A DNA stretch of 54,784 bases from Minisyncoccota bacterium. Its GTDB lineage: Bacteria; Patescibacteriota; Minisyncoccia; Phycocordibacterales; CAIJYI01. The notes below the pieces were generated by a model. That model ran no database searches. It had not been told where the DNA came from and saw nothing but the letters and a program-made list of their open reading frames with translations. The stretch covers positions 1 to 54,784 of the forward strand of contig JALNYN010000009.1 of assembly GCA_023229825.1 (NCBI GenBank), in the 5' to 3' direction. Shown here piece after piece: positions 42,593-50,120 of this stretch (position 1 is the first letter of the stretch; every line of letters begins with the position of its first letter). The position numbers and the translations under genes are program-made.

Positions 42593-43963
42593 ATGAACAG
42601 TGGAAAAATAATTCAAATCGTCGGGAGCGTTATTGATGCGGAGTTTCCTCAAGATTCTCTTCCTTCGCTGCTTAACGCGCTTGAAGTTAAAAATGAGGGC
42701 AAAACGACAGTCTTCGAAACCGCTCAGCATCTCGGTTCCGGACGCGTGCGCGCCATTGCTCTTGGCGCGACCGACGGATTGGCTCGCGGAATGGAGATAA
42801 CCGATACCGGTGCGCAGATCAGCGTTCCTGTCGGCGATGGGGTTCTTGGACGCATGTTTAATGTGCTTGGCGATACCATCGACGGCATCGAAAAACCGCT
42901 TACGACGAAAGAAAAATGGCCGATACATCGTCCGGCGCCGAAATTCAGCGAACAGCGGACAGAAACGGAAATATTTGAAACGGGGATCAAAGTCATCGAC
43001 CTTATCGCGCCGTTCTCGAAAGGAGGAAAGATCGGACTCTTCGGCGGCGCGGGAGTGGGGAAGACGGTTCTCATCATGGAGCTCATCAATAACATCGCGA
43101 AGGAGCATAACGGATATTCCGTGTTTGCCGGCGTCGGCGAGCGCACCCGCGAAGGAAACGATCTCTATCACGAAATGAAAGGATCGGGAGTTCTTGAAAA
43201 AACCGCGCTCGTATTCGGACAGATGAACGAGATGCCGGGATGCCGCGCACGCATCGCGCTTTCCGCCCTTACGATGGCCGAATATTTCCGCGATGAGTCA
43301 AAGCAAGACGTCCTCCTTTTTGTGGATAATATTTTTCGCTATACGCAGGCGGGCTCCGAAGTCTCCACGCTTCTTGGACGCATGCCTTCCGCCGTCGGAT
43401 ATCAGCCGACGCTCGCTTCCGACCTTGGAGAACTGGAAGAGCGCATTACTTCAACCGGCGAAGGATCCATTACTTCCGTTCAGGCCGTGTATGTTCCCGC
43501 CGACGACCTCACCGATCCCGCGCCAGCGACGACGTTCTCGCATCTCGATTCCACGATCGTACTTGCCCGCGGACAAGCTGAACTTGGAATTTTTCCCGCC
43601 GTTGACCCGCTCGATTCATCATCTTCCGTTCTTGACCCGCGCATCGTCGGAAAAGAACATTACGAGACCGCGCGAGGCGTTCAGAAAACACTGCAGCGCT
43701 ACAAAGAGCTCCGCGACATCATCGCCATTCTCGGCATCGACGAACTTTCCGCTGAAGATAAATTGAGCGTCGCGCGCGCGAGAAAGATCCAAAAATTCCT
43801 CTCACAGTCCTTCACTGTCGCCGAACAGTTCAGCGGTCGCCCCGGCAGTTACGTGCCGCTCAAAGAAACGATCCGAGGATTCAAGGAAATATTGGAAGGG
43901 AAGCACGACGACAAACCGGAAGGAGCGTTTTATATGGTGGGAGGGATCGATGAAGTTAAGTAA
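42593..43963 (+). CDS. atpD: ATP synthase F1 subunit beta
   Basis: The 456-aa catalytic subunit has the P-loop GGAGVGKTVLIMELI, GERTREGNDLYHEM, the Walker B region DVLLFVDNIFRYTQAGSEVS and the PAPATTFSHLD stretch. Length is slightly short but complete, ending FYMVGGIDEV. Confidence 0.97.
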   Translation: MNSGKIIQIVGSVIDAEFPQDSLPSLLNALEVKNEGKTTVFETAQHLGSGRVRAIALGATDGLARGMEITDTGAQISVPVGDGVLGRMFNVLGDTIDGIEKPLTTKEKWPIHRPAPKFSEQRTETEIFETGIKVIDLIAPFSKGGKIGLFGGAGVGKTVLIMELINNIAKEHNGYSVFAGVGERTREGNDLYHEMKGSGVLEKTALVFGQMNEMPGCRARIALSALTMAEYFRDESKQDVLLFVDNIFRYTQAGSEVSTLLGRMPSAVGYQPTLASDLGELEERITSTGEGSITSVQAVYVPADDLTDPAPATTFSHLDSTIVLARGQAELGIFPAVDPLDSSSSVLDPRIVGKEHYETARGVQKTLQRYKELRDIIAILGIDELSAEDKLSVARARKIQKFLSQSFTVAEQFSGRPGSYVPLKETIRGFKEILEGKHDDKPEGAFYMVGGIDEVK

Positions 43964-43986
43964 GGTTTTAGGTGTTAGGTTTTAGG
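43963..43986 (+). repeat. Heptad arm after atpD (left arm of a 24-nt perfect inverted repeat)
   Basis: AGGTTTTAGGTGTTAGGTTT TAGG is the exact reverse complement of 44374-44397. The arms enclose the double-hairpin module and the antisense small gene. Confidence 0.92.
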
Positions 43987-43989
43987 TTT

Positions 43990-44024
43990 TTCCTCCAACG
44001 GGAGGATCCGCCCGCTGGCGGAAG
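43990..44024. repeat. 35-nt double-hairpin module, copy 2
   Basis: Exact reverse complement of 40993-41027. Again it sits between a heptad arm and an antisense small membrane gene. Confidence 0.85.
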
Positions 44025-44043
44025 TTTAACGACGACGGACGAC

Positions 44044-44075
44044 AAAAAAAGCTCCCGCCGTAAAAACAGGGGAGC
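44044..44075 (-). terminator. Terminator of antisense small gene
   Basis: Minus strand: GCTCCCCTGTTTTTACGGCG GGAGC followed by seven T. Confidence 0.8.
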
Positions 44076-44087
44076 GAGAAGAGAAAG

Positions 44088-44234
44088 CTATTTTTTTAGC
44101 AAATCGCCGATCAAATATATCGCGGTAACTAAAGAGACAGCATAAAATAAGTATAAAGCAACATGTTCTACTTTCAGAAGAGCGAGAAGAAGTACTGAAA
44201 AAATAAGTATTACAGATAGGGTACGTGTTCTCAT
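44088..44234 (-). CDS. Small membrane protein antisense in the atp locus, copy 2
   Basis: The 48-aa product (MRTRTLSVILIFSVLLLALL...) has two hydrophobic segments and a C-terminal LLKK. GGGGG lies five bases before the ATG, with a near-consensus promoter (44267-44295) and a terminator. Like the 40424 gene it starts Met-Arg, has two helices, and lies antisense between atp genes beside the 35-nt module. The two may be distant paralogs. Confidence 0.65.
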   Translation of the reverse strand: MRTRTLSVILIFSVLLLALLKVEHVALYLFYAVSLVTAIYLIGDLLKK

Positions 44235-44266
44235 TTTAACCCCCAATTGATTAACTTCTAATGTTT

Positions 44267-44295
44267 GTAATATCAAATATATAAATAATTGTCAA
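44267..44295 (-). promoter_or_regulatory. Promoter of antisense small gene
   Basis: Minus strand: TTGACA, 17 nt (ending ATTTGA), TATTAC. Confidence 0.8.
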
Positions 44296-44373
44296 GTTAT
44301 TTTAAAAATCAAAAAATTATCACCCCGTCCAGCGACGAAAAAATAAATTTGCCCGTTCGTCGTGAAGCTAACA

Positions 44374-44397
44374 CCTAAAACCTAACACCTAAAACCT
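44374..44397 (+). repeat. Heptad arm before atpC (right arm)
   Basis: CCTAAAACCTAACACCTAAA ACCT, the partner of 43963-43986, ends 5 nt before the atpC ATG; no Shine-Dalgarno. Confidence 0.92.
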
Positions 44398-44402
44398 AAA
44401 CT

Positions 44403-44831
44403 ATGTCCACTTTTCGTCTCAAAATAATAACTCAAGAGGAAATACTTCTGGAAACGGAAGTTGAGTCGCTTTATGTCACCACCATCGACGGCGATATCAA
44501 CGTTTTGGCGCATCACACGCCGTATGTGAGCATACTCAAACCTTCCGAAATAATCATTAAAGTAAACGGAGTAGAAGAATCTTTTGCTTGTACCGGCGGG
44601 ATATTGGAGGTGACGCCCGATAAGGTGGTGATCCTTGCCGACTCCGCCGTCCGTTCGGATAAGATCGATGAAGAGGAAGCTTTGAAAGCGAAAGAGCGCG
44701 CGGAAAAGATAATGGAGGAAAAACTGGAAAACCGAGAAAATGTGGAAGCCACGCTTGCTCTCGAAAAAGCGCTGCTTCATTTGCGCGTGGCACAGAAAAG
44801 GAAACGCCATACGCCGGCGCAAAAACAGTAA
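44403..44831 (+). CDS. atpC: ATP synthase F1 subunit epsilon
   Basis: The 142-aa subunit has the N-terminal beta-sandwich (FRLKIITQEEILLETEVESL, HHTPYVSILKPSE, CTGGILEVTPDKVVILAD) and a C-terminal helical hairpin (KAKERAEKIMEEKL...ALEKALLHLRVAQK). It is the last gene of the operon, followed by a strong terminator. Confidence 0.95.
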   Translation: MSTFRLKIITQEEILLETEVESLYVTTIDGDINVLAHHTPYVSILKPSEIIIKVNGVEESFACTGGILEVTPDKVVILADSAVRSDKIDEEEALKAKERAEKIMEEKLENRENVEATLALEKALLHLRVAQKRKRHTPAQKQ

Positions 44832-44834
44832 TAA

Positions 44835-44865
44835 AAAAGCCGTCGTTAAACGACGGCTTTTGTGT
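44835..44865. terminator. Terminator of the atp operon (bidirectional)
   Basis: AAAAGCCGTCG-TTAAA-CGACGGCTTTT; also serves the minus-strand gene at 44898. Confidence 0.85.
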
Positions 44866-44897
44866 TCCTTTCGGAAACTTTTTCTCACTAAAGAGAA

Positions 44898-45053
44898 TTA
44901 TTCTTTCTTAAAAATTTTTTCGTACAGGTACTTTGTCCATTTGCAAAAATGGCATTCTTCAGCCAGTGCGTATAAGATCATTCCCGCAACCAATAACATA
45001 CTTCCGTAAAAAAGAACATACCCTTCGAAACCTTGTAACCAAATGGGATCCAT
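44898..45053 (-). CDS. 51-residue single-span membrane protein
   Basis: MDPIWLQGFEGYVLFYGSML... has one hydrophobic segment (about 11-30), then EECHFCKW, a C-x2-C-like HxxC pair, and a basic tail. A perfect AAAGGAGGTGGATC ribosome-binding site and consensus promoter (45102-45130) leave little doubt that it is expressed. No family was recognised. Confidence 0.75.
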   Translation of the reverse strand: MDPIWLQGFEGYVLFYGSMLLVAGMILYALAEECHFCKWTKYLYEKIFKKE

Positions 45054-45101
45054 GATCCACCTCCTTTAAATAACAGCATTCCCGATGAATGACCTCTTTC
45101 T

Positions 45102-45130
45102 ATTATAACATAATTTACGAATTCATGCAA
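45102..45130 (-). promoter_or_regulatory. Consensus promoter of the 51-residue protein gene
   Basis: Minus strand: TTGCAT, 17 nt, TATAAT. Confidence 0.85.
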
Positions 45131-45158
45131 GAAAAACGCCCGCGATTTGCGGACGTTT
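45131..45158 (-). terminator. Terminator of the 25-residue peptide gene
   Basis: Minus strand: AACGTCCGC...GCGGGCGTT followed by TTTCTT. Confidence 0.7.
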
Positions 45159-45169
45159 GTGGCGGGTAA

Positions 45170-45247
45170 TTATTTTACACGTGCCAATGTATAACATTTA
45201 TAGGCTAAAAATATAATTCCGCCTACGGCAATTACTGGTACAAACAT
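45170..45247 (-). CDS. 25-residue hydrophobic peptide
   Basis: MFVPVIAVGGIIFLAYKCYT LARVK: a single membrane span with a basic end. AAGGAG lies seven bases before the ATG, with promoter TTGACG, 17 nt, TATAAC and its own terminator. The complete expression unit argues that it is real. It could be a membrane-active or regulatory peptide. Confidence 0.65.
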   Translation of the reverse strand: MFVPVIAVGGIIFLAYKCYTLARVK

Positions 45248-45296
45248 ATGAGTACTCCTTTGTAGAGCTTTCAAAGCACGAAATTGTGCCGTGTTC

Positions 45297-45325
45297 GTTA
45301 TATCACGATAAAGTTTTTACGTCAA
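45297..45325 (-). promoter_or_regulatory. Promoter of the 25-residue peptide gene
   Basis: Minus strand: TTGACG, 17 nt, TATAAC; divergent from the promoter at 45332. Confidence 0.75.
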
Positions 45326-45331
45326 TAATAT

Positions 45332-45360
45332 TTGACAAGATGGCAATAATTTAGTAATCT
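45332..45360 (+). promoter_or_regulatory. Promoter of a small basic protein gene
   Basis: TTGACA, 17 nt, TAATCT. Confidence 0.6.
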
Positions 45361-45388
45361 CTGTGAAGATATTTCGAGGAGGGAGAAC

Positions 45389-45580
45389 ATGAAAAAAGAG
45401 AAAATTCATCACAAACAAGAGCGACGCAAACCGCATATTCCCGAAGAAGGAAGACAAAGGATCAAGGGCGGCGGGGTGCATGAAGACAAAAAAAGATATA
45501 ATAAAAAAGATAAAAAATGGAAACGGGAGGGCATGAGCGCCTCTCGTTTTTTTATATCAACAATGTTAATATTTCGATGA
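45389..45580 (+). CDS. Small basic protein with a terminator before its stop codon
   Basis: The 63-codon ORF has GGAGGG before the ATG. The first 48 residues are strongly basic (HHKQERRKP, RQRIKGGGVHEDKKRYNKK). The terminator at 45521-45553 lies inside the ORF, 27 nt before the TGA, so transcripts would lack a stop codon. This arrangement is known for E. coli arfA, a ribosome-rescue factor made only when trans-translation fails. I see the same logic here but no convincing ArfA sequence signature; unknown nucleic-acid-binding protein is the alternative. Confidence 0.6.
   Translation: MKKEKIHHKQERRKPHIPEEGRQRIKGGGVHEDKKRYNKKDKKWKREGMSASRFFISTMLIFR
45521..45553 (+). terminator. Terminator inside a reading frame
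   Basis: AAACGGGAGG pairs with CCTCTCGTTT (one G-T), followed by TTTTTT, before the stop of the small basic gene. Confidence 0.8.
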
Positions 45581-45608
45581 GTATATTGTTTAATACTCGC
45601 ACACATCG

Positions 45609-45697
45609 AACGTGGATCCCGGGTCGCTGCCCGGGATGACGAACATTCCTTGTGTATCTTCTCATTGTCATTCCGGACTTGATCCGGAATCCACGTA
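45609..45697. repeat. Palindromic element, family M2 copy 3
   Basis: ACGTGGATCCCGGGTCGCTG..CCGGGATGACGA then GTCATTCCGGACTTGATCCG..GAATCCACGT; the halves are in the opposite order to 29881. Confidence 0.75.
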
Positions 45698-45769
45698 ACG
45701 TGTTCGTCGTCCGGATACTAAATACCAATACTATATACTTATACTTGTTTGTGTTACTATGATTGCATT

Positions 45770-46354
45770 ATGTTTGATATCGTTGCCATTATAAAAACCG
45801 CCGGATATTTTGGTGTTACCGCCATTATTTTTGCAGAGTCGGGGTTGCTTCTCGGATTTTTTCTTCCCGGCGATAGTTTGCTGTTTACGGCAGGCGTACT
45901 TGCGGCCGCCGGATTTTTAAATATATGGATCTTAGTCCCGCTTGTTTTTGCCGCCGCGGTCTTGGGCGATAATCTCGGATATTTTTTGGGAAGGAAAGCG
46001 GGAGTAAAACTCTTTCAAAGAGAGGAATCATTTTTTTTCAAACGTTCGAATGTGGATAAGGCTAAAAAATTCTTTGAGGAGCACGGGAGGCGTTCGATCG
46101 TTCTTGCTCGCTTCGTTCCGGTCGTCCGGGCTTTTGTTCCGCCCATTGCCGGCGTTGGTCAGATGGAGTATCGCCGCTTCCTGGCGTACGATCTTCTCGG
46201 CGGCGCGCTTTGGGCGTGCGGTCTGCCCATCCTCGGCTACGTGCTCGGTACGACCGTTCCCGATATTGATCGCTACCTTCTCCCTATAGTGGGATTCATT
46301 ATTTTCGTGTCGCTTTTGCCGGCCGCGAAATTGTGGTTTTCGCAAAAAAAATAG
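45770..46354 (+). CDS. DedA-family membrane protein
   Basis: The 194-aa product has AESGLLLGFFLPGDSLLFTAG and, after the first helices, GDNLGYFLGRKAG. RFVPVVRAFVPPIAGVGQM holds the conserved arginines of the family, and GGALWACGLPILGYVLG follows. DedA proteins are half-transporter-like lipid or ion carriers needed for envelope homeostasis. A TACTAT box lies 11 nt before the ATG. Confidence 0.9.
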   Translation: MFDIVAIIKTAGYFGVTAIIFAESGLLLGFFLPGDSLLFTAGVLAAAGFLNIWILVPLVFAAAVLGDNLGYFLGRKAGVKLFQREESFFFKRSNVDKAKKFFEEHGRRSIVLARFVPVVRAFVPPIAGVGQMEYRRFLAYDLLGGALWACGLPILGYVLGTTVPDIDRYLLPIVGFIIFVSLLPAAKLWFSQKK

Positions 46355-46418
46355 TTCCCTCCCTCTCTGAGGCGATGGGCAAAACCCTGCACCGCCCGCG
46401 GCTGCGCAGGGCAAAGGA

Positions 46419-46448
46419 AAAACCGTTCCATTTTTATGGAACGGTTAA
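46419..46448. terminator. Bidirectional terminator
   Basis: AACCGTTCCA-TTTTTA-TGGAACGGTT between convergent genes. Confidence 0.85.
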
Positions 46449-47104
46449 ATACTCAGAATGGAAATAATGATGAGGTAGCTCAACACCACTGTATTCATGA
46501 GTGTGTGGTACGTCGTAGAAACGAGCACTGCTTTATTCTTTGCTTCTTTTTCGGATGCTTTGCTGCAAAGAGATAAGTATGTTTGGCGATATTTGTGAGC
46601 GAAGAAGAATCCGGGAATGATGAGGGCAATGCCTGCACCGATAGGGATCCCGAGTGCAAGATGCATAAGTCCGAAACAGATCGAATTTAATGTCATTTTC
46701 CCCCAGGTATGCACGCCTCTGCGAAAAACATTTTCCTCCAGCTTTGCCATAAAGGGAAGCGAGATCAAAAATCCAAAGAGAAATAGTAACGGCGCAGTTC
46801 GGATAATTATATTGTCCGAAGCGAGTCCTTCCATCATGGGCGTGACCAGAATATTTCCCGCACTTTTCATAAAAAAGTTGATCCAGCCGTATCCGAATAT
46901 CGGAGAGATGGAGATCAATGCTCTATATGTTGCGCCGACGCAAAAAAGAATAAAGATGATCTTAAAAAATATGCGGAAGCGAAAACGTTTCCATATCGTC
47001 ACGGCATAGCCGAATTTTTTTCGATTGTCGAAGAGTGCCATTCCGACATTGAAAAGAGCAAAACAGACAGCGAAGATCTTTATCGCGAGAGTGATCCATT
47101 CCAT
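46445..47104 (-). CDS. CPBP-family intramembrane metalloprotease
   Basis: The 219-aa protein has six or seven hydrophobic segments. The family motifs appear in order: EENVFRRG (EExxxR), FGLMHLALG (FxxxH) and YHTLMNTV (HxxxN). The ATG at 47104 is six bases after GGAGG; the ATG at 47107 is too close. Targets of such CAAX-like proteases in CPR are unknown. Confidence 0.82.
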   Translation of the reverse strand: MEWITLAIKIFAVCFALFNVGMALFDNRKKFGYAVTIWKRFRFRIFFKIIFILFCVGATYRALISISPIFGYGWINFFMKSAGNILVTPMMEGLASDNIIIRTAPLLFLFGFLISLPFMAKLEENVFRRGVHTWGKMTLNSICFGLMHLALGIPIGAGIALIIPGFFFAHKYRQTYLSLCSKASEKEAKNKAVLVSTTYHTLMNTVVLSYLIIISILSI

Positions 47105-47156
47105 CATACACCTCCATGGTTGTTCATGATCTTATTTCAGCATATCATAAAAGAAA

Positions 47157-47182
47157 CCGCTAAACGAATGATCGTTTAGCGG
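47157..47182 (-). terminator. Terminator
   Basis: CCGCTAAACGA pairs with TCGTTTAGCGG, with TTTCTTTT on the minus strand. Confidence 0.75.
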
Positions 47183-47190
47183 GGATGTGT

Positions 47191-47415
47191 TCACGGCTTG
47201 CTTATGAGCGCCGGGTATGTTTTTGCGAGTTCTTCGAGGATCTTGTTTGAACTTTCGTATCTGGGCATAGGCGCCGCAGTAAATCCGTCAAGCAAGTGTT
47301 TGATACACAGACGTTTTTCGGTTGCGTGCACGCCCTCGGTACGCTGTAATTCATCAAATTCTTTCTGCAATGCTTCTCTTAATTCTCGCGAAGCGTTTTT
47401 TGCCGATAATTCCAC
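47191..47415 (-). CDS. Small soluble hypothetical protein
   Basis: The 74-aa product starts at a GTG with AGGAG six bases upstream. Upstream codons in frame cover the promoter at 47474-47502 and are rejected. The protein is helical and charged (ASRELREALQKEFDELQRTE), with KRLCIKHLLDGF. Not recognised. Confidence 0.6.
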   Translation of the reverse strand: MELSAKNASRELREALQKEFDELQRTEGVHATEKRLCIKHLLDGFTAAPMPRYESSNKILEELAKTYPALISKP

Positions 47416-47473
47416 TATTTTCTCCTGTGAAGAGTGAATGAACAAATATTTCGGAGCTAAATTGCTCGTGTCT

Positions 47474-47502
47474 ATACTAGCATATTTGTATAATAATGTC
47501 AA
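47474..47502 (-). promoter_or_regulatory. Promoter
   Basis: Minus strand: TTGACA, 17 nt, TAGTAT. Confidence 0.7.
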
Positions 47503-47513
47503 GCAGTTTTTCC

Positions 47514-47735
47514 TTATATTCCGCTTAATATTTTTTCCAATAAATCCGTCAGTTTATGGTCGAAAAAGATCCCATAAATTATCAGCGAAACGGCCACGAG
47601 AATGAACGACATGACCGTCAATAGTCCAAGGTATCGGAGTATCCCGCTTCCGATGATCACAAACATCGTACCAAGGGCGGTTTTTATCGCCATGCAAGCG
47701 AGTCCGGATTCCTTTTTCTCAAAGTTTTGAGGCAT
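47514..47735 (-). CDS. Small two-helix membrane protein
   Basis: The 73-aa product has a perfect AAGGAGG before the ATG and a promoter (TTGGAT, 17 nt, TATAGT at 47778-47806). Two hydrophobic segments (about 18-35 and 38-58) are followed by a charged amphipathic end. Not recognised. Part of the run of short membrane genes around the atp operon. Confidence 0.7.
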   Translation of the reverse strand: MPQNFEKKESGLACMAIKTALGTMFVIIGSGILRYLGLLTVMSFILVAVSLIIYGIFFDHKLTDLLEKILSGI

Positions 47736-47777
47736 CGAGTCCTCCTTTTTTAACGAACGCAGTTGTTAACTTCCAAC

Positions 47778-47806
47778 ACTATACAATATTTTTGATATTT
47801 ATCCAA
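47778..47806 (-). promoter_or_regulatory. Promoter
   Basis: Minus strand: TTGGAT, 17 nt, TATAGT. Confidence 0.7.
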
Positions 47807-47913
47807 TTTTTTCGCCGATCCTTTTCCACGCTTGATTATTTATACACACCTTTTTAAAACTTTTCATCGGGTACGGTGTATAATAAAGTTATACTAATTT
47901 TTTATTTTGTTCT

Positions 47914-49944
47914 ATGCCAAAAGCTCTCACCCTTGGTAACGGAAACATGCTGGTCTGTTTTGATAAATACGGACAAGTGAACGACTTATATTTTCCTCAA
48001 GTGGGTTTGGAAAATCATATCGGAAAAGATTCTCTGCATCGCGTCGGGGTTTTTGTCGATGGAAATATCAGCTGGCTTTCAGGCAGTGAGTGGCAGACGG
48101 ATCTTTCTTCTCCTCCAACAACCCACATGGGTTATATTGAAGCCAAAAACAAATCGCTCGGTTTGACCATTATTTTTAACGATGTGGTCTACAACGAAAA
48201 AAATATTTTTCTCCGTCGTCTCACTGTGAAAAACGAAGGGCCGCGAAAAATGGCGGTGAAATTATTCTTTTGCCAAGAGTGGAATATTTATCAGACCGGA
48301 CGTCAGGACACGGGCTATTATGATCCGGGAAGCAACGCGATCGTTCATTATAAAGGCAGGCGCGTTTTCTTGGTGAACGGTCGGACGGGCGATCACGGCA
48401 TCGACGATTACACGACGGGTATTTACAAAATGGAAGGAAAAGATGGCAGCTATCGCGATGCGGAGGATGGCGTTCTGTCAAAAAATTCGATCGACCACGG
48501 GCTGACCGATTCATCGATCGCTTTTAATTTGGATATGGAGGGAGGAAGTGAGCAGATCGTGTATTATTGGGTGGCGGTCGGCAAGACCATTCCGGAAGTT
48601 TTCGATCTGAATAATTATATTTTGGAAAAATCACCGGAGCATTTGCTCCAGACCACGAAAGACTATTGGAACGCATGGGTAGATCGGGAAAATTTCAATT
48701 TCCACGGACTCTCCGAAGAATTGATCAGCCTTTTTAAAAAGTCCTTGTTTATCATGCGTTCTCACGTTGATTCCGGCGGAGCGGTCATCGCCTCCGGGGA
48801 TTCCGATATGCTGCAATATGGACGCGATACCTACAGCTATATGTGGCCGAGAGACGGAGCGTTTACGATAATGGCTTTGGATCGCGCAGGGGATTCATAT
48901 GTTGCACGAAAGTTTTTTACTTTCTGCAATCGAGTTATTACGGACAGCGGATTTTTCATGCATAAATATCGTGCGGACGGCTCGCTCGGAAGTTCTTGGC
49001 ATCCGTGGGTGACCAAAGAAGGCGCCTATCAATTGCCGATCCAGGAAGATGAAACCGCTCTGGTTCTTCACGCGCTCTGGTATCATTATAAGCTCACCAA
49101 AGACCTGGAATTTATCGAGGAGATCTACAATTCCTTCATTGAAAAAGCGGCCAATTTTATGGTGCTCTATCGCGATAAAGAGACCGGACTGCCGAAACGA
49201 AGCTATGATCTTTGGGAAGAAAAACTCGGCGTATCGACCTTCACCTGTTCTGCGGTTTATGGAGCGCTCAACGCCGCAGCACATTTTTCCGGGCTCCTCG
49301 GCAAACATGAACACGAAAAGAAATATAAGGAGGCGGCAGAAGAGATAAAGAAAGGGGTGATGAAATATTTGTATAATGCCGAAAGAGGAACTTTCAGAAA
49401 ACTGTTTAATCATGACGGCGGCATTTTTCATTACGATGAAACTTTGGATACATCAAGCGTGTATGGAGTTTTTCGCTTCGGACTTCTTTCACCGGAAGAC
49501 CCGATCTTACGCAAAGCGTTCGGGGTTGTCGAAGAACACCTTTTTTGCTCTCGGTATTCCGGCGGTCTGGCTCGATACGAAGGCGACAATTATTATCGTT
49601 CCGGACACGATATTCCCGGAAATCCGTGGTTTGTTTCCACCCTGTGGCTGGTTCAATATTACATCGCTCTTGCCAAAGACGAAAAAGACTTTGATCGCGT
49701 GAAGCAATGGTTCGACTGGGTGGCTAGTATGGCGCTCCCCTCAGGTATTCTTTCGGAACAGGTGAATCCTTACACCCGCGAGCAGATCTCAGCCGCTCCT
49801 CTTACGTGGAGCCACTCGGAATATGTCCTTGCTGTGATCGCCTATTTGGAAAAATTGGAAGAACTGGGCATACAAAAGACCGATAGTCTTATTTTGGAGC
49901 GCAACCGAAAAGCTGATGCTCTTGAGGATGCGGCATTATCTTAA
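47914..49944 (+). CDS. Glycoside hydrolase family 15 (glucoamylase-type)
   Basis: The 676-aa cytoplasmic-looking protein has no signal peptide. The N-terminal beta-sandwich (LGNGNMLVCFDKYGQVNDLY onward, about 1-270) and the (alpha/alpha)6 barrel (from about 290) match the GH15 design. YGRDTYSYMWPRDGAFTIMAL forms the substrate site; catalytic Glu candidates are in YDLWEEKLGVSTF and LSEQVNPYT. It would release glucose from alpha-glucans, and with the downstream Pgi and ROK protein it suggests use of stored or imported glucan. Confidence 0.92.
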   Translation: MPKALTLGNGNMLVCFDKYGQVNDLYFPQVGLENHIGKDSLHRVGVFVDGNISWLSGSEWQTDLSSPPTTHMGYIEAKNKSLGLTIIFNDVVYNEKNIFLRRLTVKNEGPRKMAVKLFFCQEWNIYQTGRQDTGYYDPGSNAIVHYKGRRVFLVNGRTGDHGIDDYTTGIYKMEGKDGSYRDAEDGVLSKNSIDHGLTDSSIAFNLDMEGGSEQIVYYWVAVGKTIPEVFDLNNYILEKSPEHLLQTTKDYWNAWVDRENFNFHGLSEELISLFKKSLFIMRSHVDSGGAVIASGDSDMLQYGRDTYSYMWPRDGAFTIMALDRAGDSYVARKFFTFCNRVITDSGFFMHKYRADGSLGSSWHPWVTKEGAYQLPIQEDETALVLHALWYHYKLTKDLEFIEEIYNSFIEKAANFMVLYRDKETGLPKRSYDLWEEKLGVSTFTCSAVYGALNAAAHFSGLLGKHEHEKKYKEAAEEIKKGVMKYLYNAERGTFRKLFNHDGGIFHYDETLDTSSVYGVFRFGLLSPEDPILRKAFGVVEEHLFCSRYSGGLARYEGDNYYRSGHDIPGNPWFVSTLWLVQYYIALAKDEKDFDRVKQWFDWVASMALPSGILSEQVNPYTREQISAAPLTWSHSEYVLAVIAYLEKLEELGIQKTDSLILERNRKADALEDAALS

Positions 49945-50040
49945 AAGGTGCTTGATTTTCTCTTTTTGTTATTTTTTTGATATAATAGCGTTCTCGTTAC
50001 TCGCAACAGATCGTTGTTACGGGATCCATGTTGTTATCCG

Positions 50041-50074
50041 ACGTGGATTCCGGGTCGCGGCCCGGAATGACGAG
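50041..50074. repeat. Half element of family M2 (copy 4)
   Basis: ACGTGGATTCCGGGTCGCGG..CCCGGAATGACGA. A TATAAT box (49981) upstream may serve gdhA. Confidence 0.65.
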
Positions 50075-50120
50075 ATAACGAACCAACGACTTATGAAAGA
50101 GGTTTAACAGAGAAAATCAT

